Shown here one piece after another: positions 14,823 to 22,958 of a stretch of 64,000 nt of DNA; the stretch's first letter is position 1, and the number at the start of each line of letters is the position of its first letter. The notes under the pieces are model-generated. The model searched no databases. It was not told the origin of the DNA and saw only the letters and a program-made list of their open reading frames with translations. The stretch comes from Halodesulfovibrio sp. Its GTDB lineage: Bacteria; Desulfobacterota; Desulfovibrionia; Desulfovibrionales; Desulfovibrionaceae. The stretch covers positions 1 through 64,000 of the forward strand of contig NZ_JADMLB010000071.1 of the NCBI RefSeq assembly GCF_015482765.1. Reading direction: 5' to 3'. A program made the translations under genes and the position numbers.

Positions 14823-16541
14823 CTAGTCTTCCATTTTTAGATAGTTGTTAAAGAGCCTGCGGCTTACTCGGGTGAACGAGTCAAAGTCGGCTGTTAATTC
14901 CATGTTTGGAATGAGTGCTTTAACAACAGGGAACTGGAGATCTTTTCGAGCAAGTTCAACATAAACTGGGCGTCTGTTGTTGGCGATAAGCATTTGCTCA
15001 AGCATCTGCACGTTGCGGAAAGGATCTTCCATAGAGACATCAGGGAGATCTTCTTGTTTTCTTGTTCCAATCCCGCGCAGTGTCGGTGCAGATGGAGGGC
15101 TTTGCGGGTATGGATATGGTGTTTCTGTCAGTGCAGAAACAATGGCGCGTCTGCCATCCAACCCAGCCCCTGTGCCTCGGATAACTTCACCGCGTCTGCC
15201 CATGACAAAAGCGTAGTAACAAGGGATGCCGAATTCTGTTGTGATATCCTGAAACATGACATGGACGCCGCGTGCGGCATAGTCATTTAACAGCATGGAT
15301 AGTTTTGGATCTTCAGTTGTGAGCGTAAAGCATTCTTTCTTGTCGAAAGGCTTGGTTGCTTCAGCATCGCGTTCAAAGATTTCCATGAGTGCTGCAACCT
15401 TTGCTTCTTCAAGAATATTGCCGGAAGCAAGGCCGGTAGATCCCGGTGAGGAGAAGAGGGAGACTTCATCCAGATTGCAGAACATGTACACCATCTGCAC
15501 GGGGACAAGGATAGGTTCATACCCGTCTTCTTCGAGTTTCGGGGTGTGGCCTTCCATCCAGTACAGCTTTTCGTCTTCGTATGGAACTTCAAGCGATAGT
15601 AAATTGGGATCAAACGCATTAATGCCTTGAGCTTTCAGTTCGGACAATCGTGCATGTGTCAGCGGATGGTCTTTGAGAGTGTTAATAACACCGGCATCAT
15701 CAAAGGAGACAAAGGAGGAGGAGCGTTCAACCACTTCCATTGTTAACCCTACTCGTGCATCCGGCAGAGCCAGTCCGCGTCCGTAGGATGTTGCCAACCC
15801 TTGCAGAGTGTAGTCGAGCGAGCCGTTTTTGACAGCAAGATCGATGTTCCAGCGTCTCAGCAGTGCGATAGGTGACAGTGACGCAATATGGCGCATTTCA
15901 ACATCTGCAAAGAGTGGAGTTTTATCCAGTCTGCTTAGTGCGAGGTCTGTTGTCTCTTGCGCAGGGGGACGTGACCATGGGGTGTCGTATGGTGTTTTTA
16001 ATAGCTCTTCACGTACTGCTGCTGCGGTGGTGAACTCTTCAGTGGACGCTTCATACAACATCGGCAGGTCAAAGTCCTCTGCTACATCAGGGAGCGGCAG
16101 CATGCGATGCTCGTGTATGTTTTCTTTAAATTTAGTAATCCATGCAAGGTGGTCATATCTGTCTTCGCGTTTAGCCCAGCGAAGGTAGATAAGGGGAGTG
16201 TGTTCCTGCAATTGTTCAATTGCATCATCTGGAAACAGCGGAAGAAGTTTGGAAAATTTTCCATAGAGCATACACGTTTCATACAGCAATGCTGCAAGAA
16301 CAGGCTTTACGACGGTGTATTCTTCTACAGCTGTCTTCAGAAGAGTTTTGAATTTTTTTTGATCAAAATTCTGAACACGTGTCAGCAGGTATTTATGCAT
16401 AAAGTCATCAAGAGGATGTTCCTCAAGATAGGCAAGTGCTTCTTCAAAGGTAATATCTGCCGGAGGCTCGCAGGAAACATATCCAACGGTTCCTACCGTA
16501 TCTGAAAGATTAAATTTGTATTTCATGGATGACGACATCAT
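14823..16541 (-). CDS. YcaO-domain protein with N-terminal helical extension
   Basis: The protein is 572 aa. The first 180 or so residues are helical and TPR-like. From about residue 215 to the end lies a YcaO domain with ATP-binding glutamate motifs GLTMEVVERSSSF (SxxxExxER-like) and EEAKVAALMEIFERDAEAT, plus a downstream ExxR-type segment. YcaO enzymes use ATP to activate an amide backbone, making azolines, amidines or thioamides, or assist RimO-type methylthiolation. The C-terminus ends NNYLKMED and lacks the PxPxP tail typical of azoline-forming YcaO proteins. No partner dehydrogenase, E1-like protein, TfuA or precursor peptide lies nearby, so it belongs to the orphan YcaO class. The reaction is unknown. 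Confidence 0.85.
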   Translation of the reverse strand: MMSSSMKYKFNLSDTVGTVGYVSCEPPADITFEEALAYLEEHPLDDFMHKYLLTRVQNFDQKKFKTLLKTAVEEYTVVKPVLAALLYETCMLYGKFSKLLPLFPDDAIEQLQEHTPLIYLRWAKREDRYDHLAWITKFKENIHEHRMLPLPDVAEDFDLPMLYEASTEEFTTAAAVREELLKTPYDTPWSRPPAQETTDLALSRLDKTPLFADVEMRHIASLSPIALLRRWNIDLAVKNGSLDYTLQGLATSYGRGLALPDARVGLTMEVVERSSSFVSFDDAGVINTLKDHPLTHARLSELKAQGINAFDPNLLSLEVPYEDEKLYWMEGHTPKLEEDGYEPILVPVQMVYMFCNLDEVSLFSSPGSTGLASGNILEEAKVAALMEIFERDAEATKPFDKKECFTLTTEDPKLSMLLNDYAARGVHVMFQDITTEFGIPCYYAFVMGRRGEVIRGTGAGLDGRRAIVSALTETPYPYPQSPPSAPTLRGIGTRKQEDLPDVSMEDPFRNVQMLEQMLIANNRRPVYVELARKDLQFPVVKALIPNMELTADFDSFTRVSRRLFNNYLKMED

Positions 16542-16709
16542 ATACTCCCATATGCTATGAATGAGGCGTTATAGCGTATGTTTTTACGGTGGACAATGGA
16601 TGCCGTGAACAATAAATGAATACTAACACGCTGTGACATGTGTTCGGCGTGAATAGTGTATGAATCTATTTCCGGCGCTGATATGTCGGAGTATATATAA
16701 GGGGGCAGA

Positions 16710-17564
16710 ATGCCACATTTTGGTGCTCACATGTCCATTGCCGGTGGACTTGAAAAGGCTGTTGAACGCATCATGCGAGTAAATGGGACTGCATTGCAGA
16801 TTTTTTCCAAAAATCAGCGTCAGTGGAAATCGAAGCCGTTGGAGCAAAAGCAAATTGATGCCTTTATCGATGCGTGTGCATCGTGGGGGAATCATCCTGT
16901 TGCAGTGCATGATTCTTATTTAATTAATCTCGGTTCTCCCAAAGAAGATGGCGTTGAAAAGTCCGTTGCAGCCTTTGCGCATGAACTGGAGCGTGCAGAA
17001 CAGCTTAAAATACCCTATGTTGTTATGCATCCTGGAGCTCATCTTGGAAGTGGTGTTGAAGAATCTTTAGAGAGGGTTGCGAAGAATCTTGATAGAGCCT
17101 TCGAAGAATCCAGAACTGAACACGTGATGGTGTTGTTGGAGAATACCGCTGGACAGGGGACAACACTGGGACGTTCCTTTGCCGAGCTTGCTTCCATTAT
17201 TCAGCAAGCCAAACAGACCGACAGGATTGGAGTGTGTGTAGACACTTGTCACGCCTATGCTGCAGGCTATGATCTTGCTTCTGAAGAAGGATATATCTCT
17301 ACTTTCAAAGAACTGGATGCTACAGTAGGGCTTAGCAAGTTGTTATTTATGCATATTAATGATTCAAAAGGGGCTTTGGGCAGTCACTTAGATAGACATG
17401 ACCATATTGGACAGGGGCTGTTAGGAGAAAATACCTTTGCTCGCTTAATAAATGATCCAAGATTTATTGATTTACCTATGGTATTAGAAACACCAAAAGG
17501 TGAAGACCTTTCAGAAGACATAAAAAATCTGGAAGTCCTGTATAACTTGCTTATTAAGCAATAG
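16710..17564 (+). CDS. nfo: Endonuclease IV (AP endonuclease)
   Basis: The protein is 284 aa, the normal size. It cleaves abasic sites in DNA during base excision repair. Zinc-ligand motifs of the Xylose isomerase-like TIM barrel are present: FGAHMSIAGG at the N-terminus, VVMHPGAHLGSG (about residues 109-120), VLLENTAGQG (about 143-152), VCVDTCHAYAAGYD (about 177-190), MHINDSKG..GSHLDRHDHIGQG (about 213-237) and VLETPKG (about 262-268). The ribosome site is GGGGG at 16701-16705. It is monocistronic, with no obvious terminator after it. Confidence 0.97.
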   Translation: MPHFGAHMSIAGGLEKAVERIMRVNGTALQIFSKNQRQWKSKPLEQKQIDAFIDACASWGNHPVAVHDSYLINLGSPKEDGVEKSVAAFAHELERAEQLKIPYVVMHPGAHLGSGVEESLERVAKNLDRAFEESRTEHVMVLLENTAGQGTTLGRSFAELASIIQQAKQTDRIGVCVDTCHAYAAGYDLASEEGYISTFKELDATVGLSKLLFMHINDSKGALGSHLDRHDHIGQGLLGENTFARLINDPRFIDLPMVLETPKGEDLSEDIKNLEVLYNLLIKQ

Positions 17565-18088
17565 CAGGGTGGTTATAAAATCGGTGCGTCGAAAGAGAAT
17601 ATAGTGCAGAAGTTGCAAGTTAGACGGTGTTGATGTTGGTAAATCTATAGTTTTCACGAAATAATGATTTTTTTACTTGTCTTGACGATATTCTCATTTT
17701 AGTAATTAGTTGCTGACATTATTTCGTCATGTTGACCCATTAAGTACTCTGGTTTGTAGGGATGCATGCAGAAGACATTTTGCGGGGGCTTAACTCGTAT
17801 GTCACTGTAAATACCGGTGCTGCTTATGTAGATTGGTGGATTGTTGGGTTTCGCCTCTCTATTGTCGTCAGACGAAATGGTGTCAGCTTTTTTTTATGCT
17901 TTGTTGTGTAATGCCATTATGGTGTTATCGGATGAAACATATTTCATTAAAGATCTTTGTACTGCTAATTCTTTCGACCTTTTGATTATATAAAGAATCT
18001 TGTACTGTATTGTGCATTTGCTGAGTATGTTTTTTATGTATGTCTACTGCTACGCAGTAGTGTTTTTGCTTTGATCAAAGGGTAGATT
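17565..18088 (+). other. 524-base non-coding stretch with a terminator-like hairpin
   Basis: No gene of more than about 50 codons is credible here. A 49-codon frame at 17762-17911 has a poor ribosome site and I do not call it. Near the right end, CTACTGC-TAC-GCAGTAG (18044-18060) followed by TGTTTTT looks like an intrinsic terminator or attenuator 28 bases before the ygjV-like start. TTTGATCAAA (18070-18079) is a small palindrome. A leader or small RNA is possible. Confidence 0.4.
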
Positions 18089-18610
18089 ATGTCTGTTTTT
18101 GTTGTTTCACAATTGCTTGTCGGTGTAGCTCTCATATTTGATGTGCTTTCTTTTCAGTTTAAAGACAGAAAGTACATTGTACTGTCTATTGCTGCTGCGT
18201 GTTTTTTTATGGCAGCACATTTTATGCTGCTTGATCAATGGACAGCAACAATTCTCATGATAGTTTCTGGAATACGGTATGCTGTGAGCGGATACACAAC
18301 AGAACGAAAATGGATGTACTTTTTTTGTATTGTAGCCGTGTTGGGTACTGCGTGGACATATACAGGTGTTGTCAGTTTGTTGAGCTTTGGCGCAACATTC
18401 GTGCTTACCGTTGCTGCGTTTTCTAAAACGGATAAGCAGTTACGAGAGATAACCTTTGTGGGTGTTCTGTTGTGGATAATTCATAATGTTGTGGTTTGGT
18501 CGCCTTCAGCTATTGCATTGGAAAGCTTTTTCCTTATGAGTAATATCGTTGGGTATTACCGGTACTATATGCGCTCCCCCAAACCGTTTCCTGCTATGGG
18601 AAAAGAATAG
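18089..18610 (+). CDS. YgjV-family inner-membrane protein
   Basis: The protein is 173 aa with about six short membrane helices and almost no soluble part. Family-type features are FQFKDRKYIVLSIAAACFF, the HFMLLDQWTA turn and VGYYRYYM at the C-terminus. YgjV relatives have no assigned function that I know of. It is monocistronic and ends at a good terminator. Confidence 0.85.
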   Translation: MSVFVVSQLLVGVALIFDVLSFQFKDRKYIVLSIAAACFFMAAHFMLLDQWTATILMIVSGIRYAVSGYTTERKWMYFFCIVAVLGTAWTYTGVVSLLSFGATFVLTVAAFSKTDKQLREITFVGVLLWIIHNVVVWSPSAIALESFFLMSNIVGYYRYYMRSPKPFPAMGKE

Positions 18611-18627
18611 ATCGTTTTGCAGATTGT

Positions 18628-18655
18628 GCCCCGCTTTGAAGCGGGGCTTTTTTTA
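18628..18655 (+). terminator. Intrinsic terminator of the ygjV-like gene
   Basis: Stem GCCCCGC (18628-18634) / GCGGGGC (18641-18647), loop TTTGAA, then seven T. Confidence 0.92.
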
Positions 18656-18842
18656 TGGTTTTTTCATTTTTGAGTAAGAAAAAAGTAATGCTCCGCATTG
18701 TGTGATGTTCAGGGACGTTGCGGAGGGACAGGCTGATTTTCAGGCGGAATGACGAAAAATATAATTCGTATACACCTCTAACATGGTAGTATTTATCAAT
18801 TGTCTTAGGTTCACCCTTTAAATATTGGCAAAGGGGAGGTTT

Positions 18843-19409
18843 ATGCCTCAGAGCAGCGATAGGAAAAAGCGAAAAAAGCTACTGTTGATAGGGGGTGTAG
18901 CCGGTTTTGTATTGACCATCGTCCTTGTGTTGGCTTCTGGCCACATGATCGCTTTGACGAATACAGATCAGTTTTGTGTGACGTGCCACGTAATGAAGCC
19001 GTTCAGGCAGGCCTGGCTTGCTTCACCTCATGGGGGGAATAACCCTCAGGGTGTGGTTGCTCAATGCGTAGATTGTCATCTGCCACATGGCACTCTTGTA
19101 GAGTACGTCGTAGCCAAAGCCTATACCGGTACACATGATGTTATCATGAACATGATTATTGACCCCTATACTCATGATTGGGGAGCAAACCGGGCTAACC
19201 GTGAAAAGTTTACGTATGATAATTCATGTCGGAAGTGCCATACCAGATTGCAGGCGCCGAAAATGGGCATCAAAGCAATTCTTGCGCACCGTGAATATCT
19301 GAGAAAAGAGAATAAACTCAGATGCGTTAAGTGCCATGAACATGTGGGACATAAAGATATGATGTATTACGTGAACAAGTATTTCAACAGGGATTCACAA
19401 CCGAACTAG
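18843..19409 (+). CDS. NrfH/NapC-type tetraheme cytochrome c
   Basis: The start ATG at 18843 follows a strong AGGGGAGG; an earlier in-frame GTG/ATG is less well placed. The 188-aa product has one N-terminal membrane anchor (about residues 13-37) and four CxxCH heme c sites: CVTCH, CVDCH, CRKCH and CVKCH. The protein faces the periplasm and would take electrons from menaquinol. The layout is that of NrfH/NapC quinol dehydrogenases, which feed NrfA or, in Epsilonproteobacteria and Desulfovibrio-like bacteria, Hao-type octaheme enzymes. It sits 34 bases ahead of an octaheme cytochrome gene, so the two should form one redox module. Confidence 0.9.
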   Translation: MPQSSDRKKRKKLLLIGGVAGFVLTIVLVLASGHMIALTNTDQFCVTCHVMKPFRQAWLASPHGGNNPQGVVAQCVDCHLPHGTLVEYVVAKAYTGTHDVIMNMIIDPYTHDWGANRANREKFTYDNSCRKCHTRLQAPKMGIKAILAHREYLRKENKLRCVKCHEHVGHKDMMYYVNKYFNRDSQPN

Positions 19410-19443
19410 GACTGAAAACCTGAAAGTGTGTGGAGGGAACGGA

Positions 19444-20835
19444 ATGAAGATATGGAGGACTTTGGTAATCCTGTTAGGAATGGTGATCTGTTGCATGCTG
19501 GGCACGGGGGTAGCCGGTGCTCAGGAAAAAGTGCAAAAGACGCCTAAAGCCTCTTCCCAAGGGACACAGTCCGTTGGGGGGCTGCATAAGCAGATTCTTG
19601 TGCAGCGTGGTTTCTCTGAAACAGCTAAAAAATGTATTGAGTGTCACGCAAAAGAAACACCGGGTATCGTCGACAACTGGAGAAACGGTCGCATGGCGCA
19701 TGCGCAGGTCTCCTGTTATGACTGTCACGTGGTGGAAAAAACATCTCCTATGGCAAGCCAGTGTGAAGGTATGAGAGGAACAAATGTATATACCAGCCCT
19801 ATGGTATCTTCTAAAACTTGTTCCCGTTGCCACCCTGTAGAAGTTTCGCAATTCCTTGAAAGCTCACATTCAAAACCGGCTTCTGAGCCTGTAATGAACA
19901 ACCCGACCTTCGATAAACTTATGTATTACTACGAAGGATTGGAGTTTGCAGGTGTTGATCGTAATACTCCTGAAGGCAGAGCACCTCGTGCTTCCGGCTG
20001 TCAGATGTGTCACGGTACAATTATTGAGCTCGGTGCTGACAATAAACCTATCAACATGACATGGCCGGCAGGTCCGGGACAGCGTTATCCGGATGGCTCC
20101 GTCGGTAACTGCTCTGTATGTCATACCCGTCATATGTTCTCCATTGCTGAAGCACGTAAGCCGGAATCTTGCGGTACGTGTCACCTTGGCCCTGACCATC
20201 CGAACATTGAAATTTACGAACAGTCCAAGCATGGTCAAGTGTATGCAGCACATGAAGAAAATTGGAACTTTACTGCCGCTCCGGATACATGGGAACCGGG
20301 TGATTACGATGCTCCTACCTGTGCAGTATGTCACTTAAGCGGTATCGGTGAATTAACTACGACACATAACCCTGCAACACGTCTGAAGTGGAAGCTGTAC
20401 AGCAAACGTTCTGAAATTCGTGAAGGAACACGCGGTAACGGTGAGGAAGGCAGAAAACGTATGCGTCTTGTTTGTACGAACTGCCACTCAAAACTTCATA
20501 CTGATGCAACAATGGATACGCTTGAAGCTTCTGTAAAGCTCTACAATATCTACTGGGATAAAGCAGTAGCCATGAAGAAAGAGCTTGCTGAGAAGAACCT
20601 CCTTGGTGATGATCCTTGGAAAGACGGTTTCCAGCGTATGATGTACTATCTCTGGCACCATGAAGGCCGTCGTGCCCGTCAGGGTGCAGCTATGAACGGG
20701 CCTGACTATGCACACTGGCATGGATTCTTCCAGATGTTCCAGATGTTCATGGACATGCAGGCAATCCGTGATTGGCGCATTAAAAATGGTAAAATCGAAG
20801 ATCTGAGCAACGTAGCTTGTCCAGGTCCCGATTAG
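19444..20835 (+). CDS. Octaheme hydroxylamine oxidoreductase-like cytochrome c
   Basis: The product from the ATG at 19444 (GGAGGGA ribosome site) is 463 aa with a Sec signal peptide of about 27 residues. Eight CxxCH sites are present: CIECH, CYDCH, CSRCH, CQMCH, CSVCH, CGTCH, CAVCH and CTNCH. Size and heme order match the Hao family. There is no C-terminal membrane anchor. In obligate ammonia oxidisers Hao oxidises hydroxylamine and has a tyrosine crosslinked to the catalytic heme. In anaerobes, Hao homologues paired with NrfH-like proteins reduce nitrite or hydroxylamine to ammonium. A reductive role is favoured here by the partner, but whether the catalytic tyrosine is present needs an alignment. 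Confidence 0.88.
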   Translation: MKIWRTLVILLGMVICCMLGTGVAGAQEKVQKTPKASSQGTQSVGGLHKQILVQRGFSETAKKCIECHAKETPGIVDNWRNGRMAHAQVSCYDCHVVEKTSPMASQCEGMRGTNVYTSPMVSSKTCSRCHPVEVSQFLESSHSKPASEPVMNNPTFDKLMYYYEGLEFAGVDRNTPEGRAPRASGCQMCHGTIIELGADNKPINMTWPAGPGQRYPDGSVGNCSVCHTRHMFSIAEARKPESCGTCHLGPDHPNIEIYEQSKHGQVYAAHEENWNFTAAPDTWEPGDYDAPTCAVCHLSGIGELTTTHNPATRLKWKLYSKRSEIREGTRGNGEEGRKRMRLVCTNCHSKLHTDATMDTLEASVKLYNIYWDKAVAMKKELAEKNLLGDDPWKDGFQRMMYYLWHHEGRRARQGAAMNGPDYAHWHGFFQMFQMFMDMQAIRDWRIKNGKIEDLSNVACPGPD

Positions 20836-20863
20836 TAGGTCATTGTCGTACTCCATAGAGAAA

Positions 20864-20890
20864 GCCCGCTGGAAACAGCGGGCTTTTGTT
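20864..20890 (+). terminator. Intrinsic terminator of the cytochrome operon
   Basis: Stem GCCCGCT (20864-20870) / AGCGGGC (20877-20883) with a 6-base loop and TTTTGTTTT after it. Confidence 0.88.
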
Positions 20891-20940
20891 TTGTACTATA
20901 TGCATACGGCTATCGATATGTGATGCCGTTACGGCGTGTT

Positions 20941-21390
20941 CTATTCGGAAGGAACGCCTTTAAAAGAAGGGAGAAGTGCTTTTTTAGCAAGCTTGGCGTC
21001 TACAGTAAGGATTGGGCCTTCTTCTGTTTCATGCACTTTGTAATCAGTAATTACACGAAGATCATTCGGGTACATTACTTCTTTTTGACGGATCATTTCT
21101 TCAACAATGTCAACGAGTGTTGCTTTGGTGTCGTCTGTCAGTTCAAACTGTTCAAGAGAGCGATGCAGGCCGTTCTCCCAGCGGTCGCGCGGAAGGAAAG
21201 ACGCGTTCCACGCAAATACACCAAGGCCGATTGCATTGTCGTCTCCGCTCAAGCTTTCAGATTCAGCGAGAAGCGGTTTACAGAAAGACATTACGGTATC
21301 GGAAAAGTCGTCAGCAGTAGAGGCTTTACGGCGTTTGATTGCTGCAATGCGTTTTTTTAACTTCTGTTGGGCTTTTTTGGGTTTAGCCAT
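20941..21390 (-). CDS. Hypothetical cytoplasmic protein, 149 aa
   Basis: The ATG at 21390 follows AAGGAGC and is preferred to an upstream ATG. The protein opens with a strongly basic segment (AKPKKAQQKLKKRIAAIKRRK) and continues with a conserved-looking acidic, helical domain containing IGLGVFAWNASFLP and VDIVEEMIRQKEVMYPNDLR. There is no signal or membrane helix. The family is not recognised; the basic N-terminus could contact nucleic acid. It is a single gene. Confidence 0.65.
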   Translation of the reverse strand: MAKPKKAQQKLKKRIAAIKRRKASTADDFSDTVMSFCKPLLAESESLSGDDNAIGLGVFAWNASFLPRDRWENGLHRSLEQFELTDDTKATLVDIVEEMIRQKEVMYPNDLRVITDYKVHETEEGPILTVDAKLAKKALLPSFKGVPSE

Positions 21391-21529
21391 GCGGGGCTCC
21401 TTTTTCATAAGATGTCTGCCGCGTCATAGTGTTTTTATGAAAGAAGAGCAACAACACAAGCGGCTTCATGGAAAACAGCTGAAATTTGGTGTTGAAAGCA
21501 AGAGGTGCACAAGAGCTTGAATGAAGTTC

Positions 21530-22165
21530 TTATTGTCTTTTGCGATACTGGATAAATGCTGCCAGACCAAGAAGACCTAAAATATATCCCAGTCCCCCGA
21601 AGATGTCTTTTACTGTCGTTTTCGGCTGAAGGATTTGCGCATTAAGTTTTGCGAGCTGTCCTTTGACATGGACAAGTTCCTGTTGGACAGCTGTTCTGAC
21701 AATGGATTCAAGTTCAGCTTTAGTCATAGTGACTGTTTCTGGGGAAGAAGGGGGAGCTGAAGATGTTGTGCTGGTTGCTGCCGGTGTTTTTTCAGAGGTA
21801 GTCGGTGCGGTTGACGGCATAGCAGCATCTGCGAAGTCCTGCGCTTCCAGTGTCCATGTAGAGGAATGTCCCTGACCGGCATCAAGCGTAATCACAATAG
21901 GATCTTTACTCTTAAGCGCTTCAGCAGAAAGGGGGAACGACCATTCACCTTTTGTATTGGTTTTTCCTTCGGCGAGGAGTTTTCCGGTGTTCTGGTCTGT
22001 GGCGCGTATTGTGCTGCTTTGTGCTTTATTGCCACTTGAAAAAAAGGATTCTGTATAGACAGTATTTCCTTCTATCCATGCAAAAATGTTTACGCGATGC
22101 GCAAATGCAGATGTTGCAAGAAGGCAGGTGAGGATACAAGAAAAAAGGATGGCTGATATACGCAT
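21530..22165 (-). CDS. NikL-like accessory protein of nickel/cobalt transport
   Basis: The protein is 211 aa. It has a signal peptide ending SAFAH, so the mature protein begins with the HRVNIFAWIEGNTVY stretch typical of NikL/CbiL-like periplasmic proteins: an N-terminal His for metal binding followed by a beta-sandwich (IRATDQNTGKLLAEGKTNTKGEW). A Pro/Thr/Ser-rich linker (about residues 118-145), a short helix and one C-terminal membrane anchor ending YRKRQ follow. Such proteins act with ECF-type Ni/Co importers (CbiMNQO). None is adjacent, so it is either an orphan or works with a complex encoded elsewhere. Confidence 0.75.
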   Translation of the reverse strand: MRISAILFSCILTCLLATSAFAHRVNIFAWIEGNTVYTESFFSSGNKAQSSTIRATDQNTGKLLAEGKTNTKGEWSFPLSAEALKSKDPIVITLDAGQGHSSTWTLEAQDFADAAMPSTAPTTSEKTPAATSTTSSAPPSSPETVTMTKAELESIVRTAVQQELVHVKGQLAKLNAQILQPKTTVKDIFGGLGYILGLLGLAAFIQYRKRQ

Positions 22166-22367
22166 GGGTGCTCCTGCTATGCTGTGTTATTCATTCAATA
22201 CCGGATGCAGGTTGAACGTGTATGTCCGGCTTCAGACATATGTTTGTGTGACGATATAAAAAAAAGTAACACGCAGCAAGAAAAGTCTTTTTTCTGCCTA
22301 GAGTACAGGTAATGTAAGGAATACAGCGTGTTGTTTTATAAAACGTGAGATTGATTAAATAAACAGC

Positions 22368-22396
22368 TTTACAGGATTGTTAAACCTGACTATACC
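22368..22396 (+). promoter_or_regulatory. Probable promoter of the thiamine operon
   Basis: TTTACA (22368-22373), a 17-base spacer and TATACC (22391-22396) predict a transcription start near 22403, exactly at the first base of the TPP aptamer. Confidence 0.55.
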
Positions 22397-22403
22397 TATC
22401 TCA

Positions 22404-22495
22404 ACAGCTAGGGGGGTCCTTCGGGGCTGAGAGTGAGCGTAAGAGTTCTGACCCTTGAACCTGATGTGGTTTATACCACCGGAGGGAAGCAATTC
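22404..22495 (+). promoter_or_regulatory. TPP riboswitch 1 (THI element)
   Basis: The conserved parts of the THI box are present in order: AGGGG at the 5' arm, GGGGCTGAGAGT, the ACCCTTGAACCTGAT block, a short P4/P5 hairpin GTGGTTTATACCAC, and GGAGGGAAG as the 3' arm. It binds thiamine pyrophosphate and turns expression off. It is followed after about 17 bases by its own terminator. Confidence 0.95.
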
Positions 22496-22511
22496 AGTTA
22501 AAAAGAACTAT

Positions 22512-22542
22512 AAGCTTATCCTTCGGGGTAAGCTTTTTTTTA
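22512..22542 (+). terminator. Expression-platform terminator of TPP riboswitch 1
   Basis: AAGCTTATCC and GGGTAAGCTT form a stem with a short TTCG-type loop, followed by eight T. The AAGC at the end of the aptamer's 3' arm can pair with GCTT in the terminator, which offers an antiterminator. Confidence 0.88.
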
Positions 22543-22543
22543 T

Positions 22544-22583
22544 GCCTGTAGCATAAAACGCACGTCGTTTTATGAGATACAGG
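22544..22583 (+). repeat. Imperfect hairpin between the two riboswitches
   Basis: CATAAAACG (22551-22559) and CGTTTTATG (22566-22574) pair, and CCTGT/ACAGG extend the stem on the outside. It has no T-run. It may insulate the folding of the two aptamers; the role is inferred. Confidence 0.55.
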
Positions 22584-22596
22584 GTGTGTCTACATA

Positions 22597-22684
22597 CAGC
22601 TAGGGGAGCCTTCGGGCTGAGAGTGAACATTCAGTTCAGACCCTTTGAACCTGACGCGGTTTATACCGCCGGAGGAAGGCTGAG
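22597..22684 (+). promoter_or_regulatory. TPP riboswitch 2 (THI element)
   Basis: A second complete THI box: CTAGGGGAGCC, GGGCTGAGAGT, ACCCTTTGAACCTGA, a GCGGTTTATACCGC stem and GGAGGAAGG. It differs from copy 1 in the variable stems, so it is not a fresh duplication. The GAAGGC of its 3' arm (22675-22680) can pair with GCCTTC in the following terminator (22708-22713), giving an explicit antiterminator. Confidence 0.95.
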
Positions 22685-22702
22685 TACTTAACTCGTATTC
22701 TG

Positions 22703-22729
22703 AGCTTGCCTTCGTGCAAGCTTTTTTTA
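22703..22729 (+). terminator. Expression-platform terminator of TPP riboswitch 2
   Basis: AGCTTGC / GCAAGCT stem (22703-22709 and 22716-22722) with a CTTCGT loop and a T-run, 30 bases before thiS. Confidence 0.9.
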
Positions 22730-22757
22730 TGCGATTGAAGCAGCAAAGGAACCCTAT

Positions 22758-22958
22758 ATGCAACTAACTGTAAATGGTCAGATGCAACTGTGCAATGACG
22801 ACACAACCCTGCTTGAATATCTGCAGGGCAACGGCGTGGATGTAAAAGCGGTTGTCGTGGAACTGAATCGTACCGTTGTGACGGCTGATGATTTTGGAAC
22901 TACCGTACTTAATGACGGGGATGTATTAGAAATCCTGCAATTCGTAGGAGGGGGCTAA
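22758..22958 (+). CDS. thiS: Thiamine sulfur-carrier protein ThiS
   Basis: The protein is 66 aa with a ubiquitin-like fold. It ends in FVGGG, whose C-terminal Gly-Gly is adenylated by ThiF and then thiocarboxylated to deliver sulfur for the thiazole ring. The stop overlaps the thiG start (TAATG). It is the first gene of thiSGHFE, under both TPP riboswitches. Confidence 0.95.
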   Translation: MQLTVNGQMQLCNDDTTLLEYLQGNGVDVKAVVVELNRTVVTADDFGTTVLNDGDVLEILQFVGGG

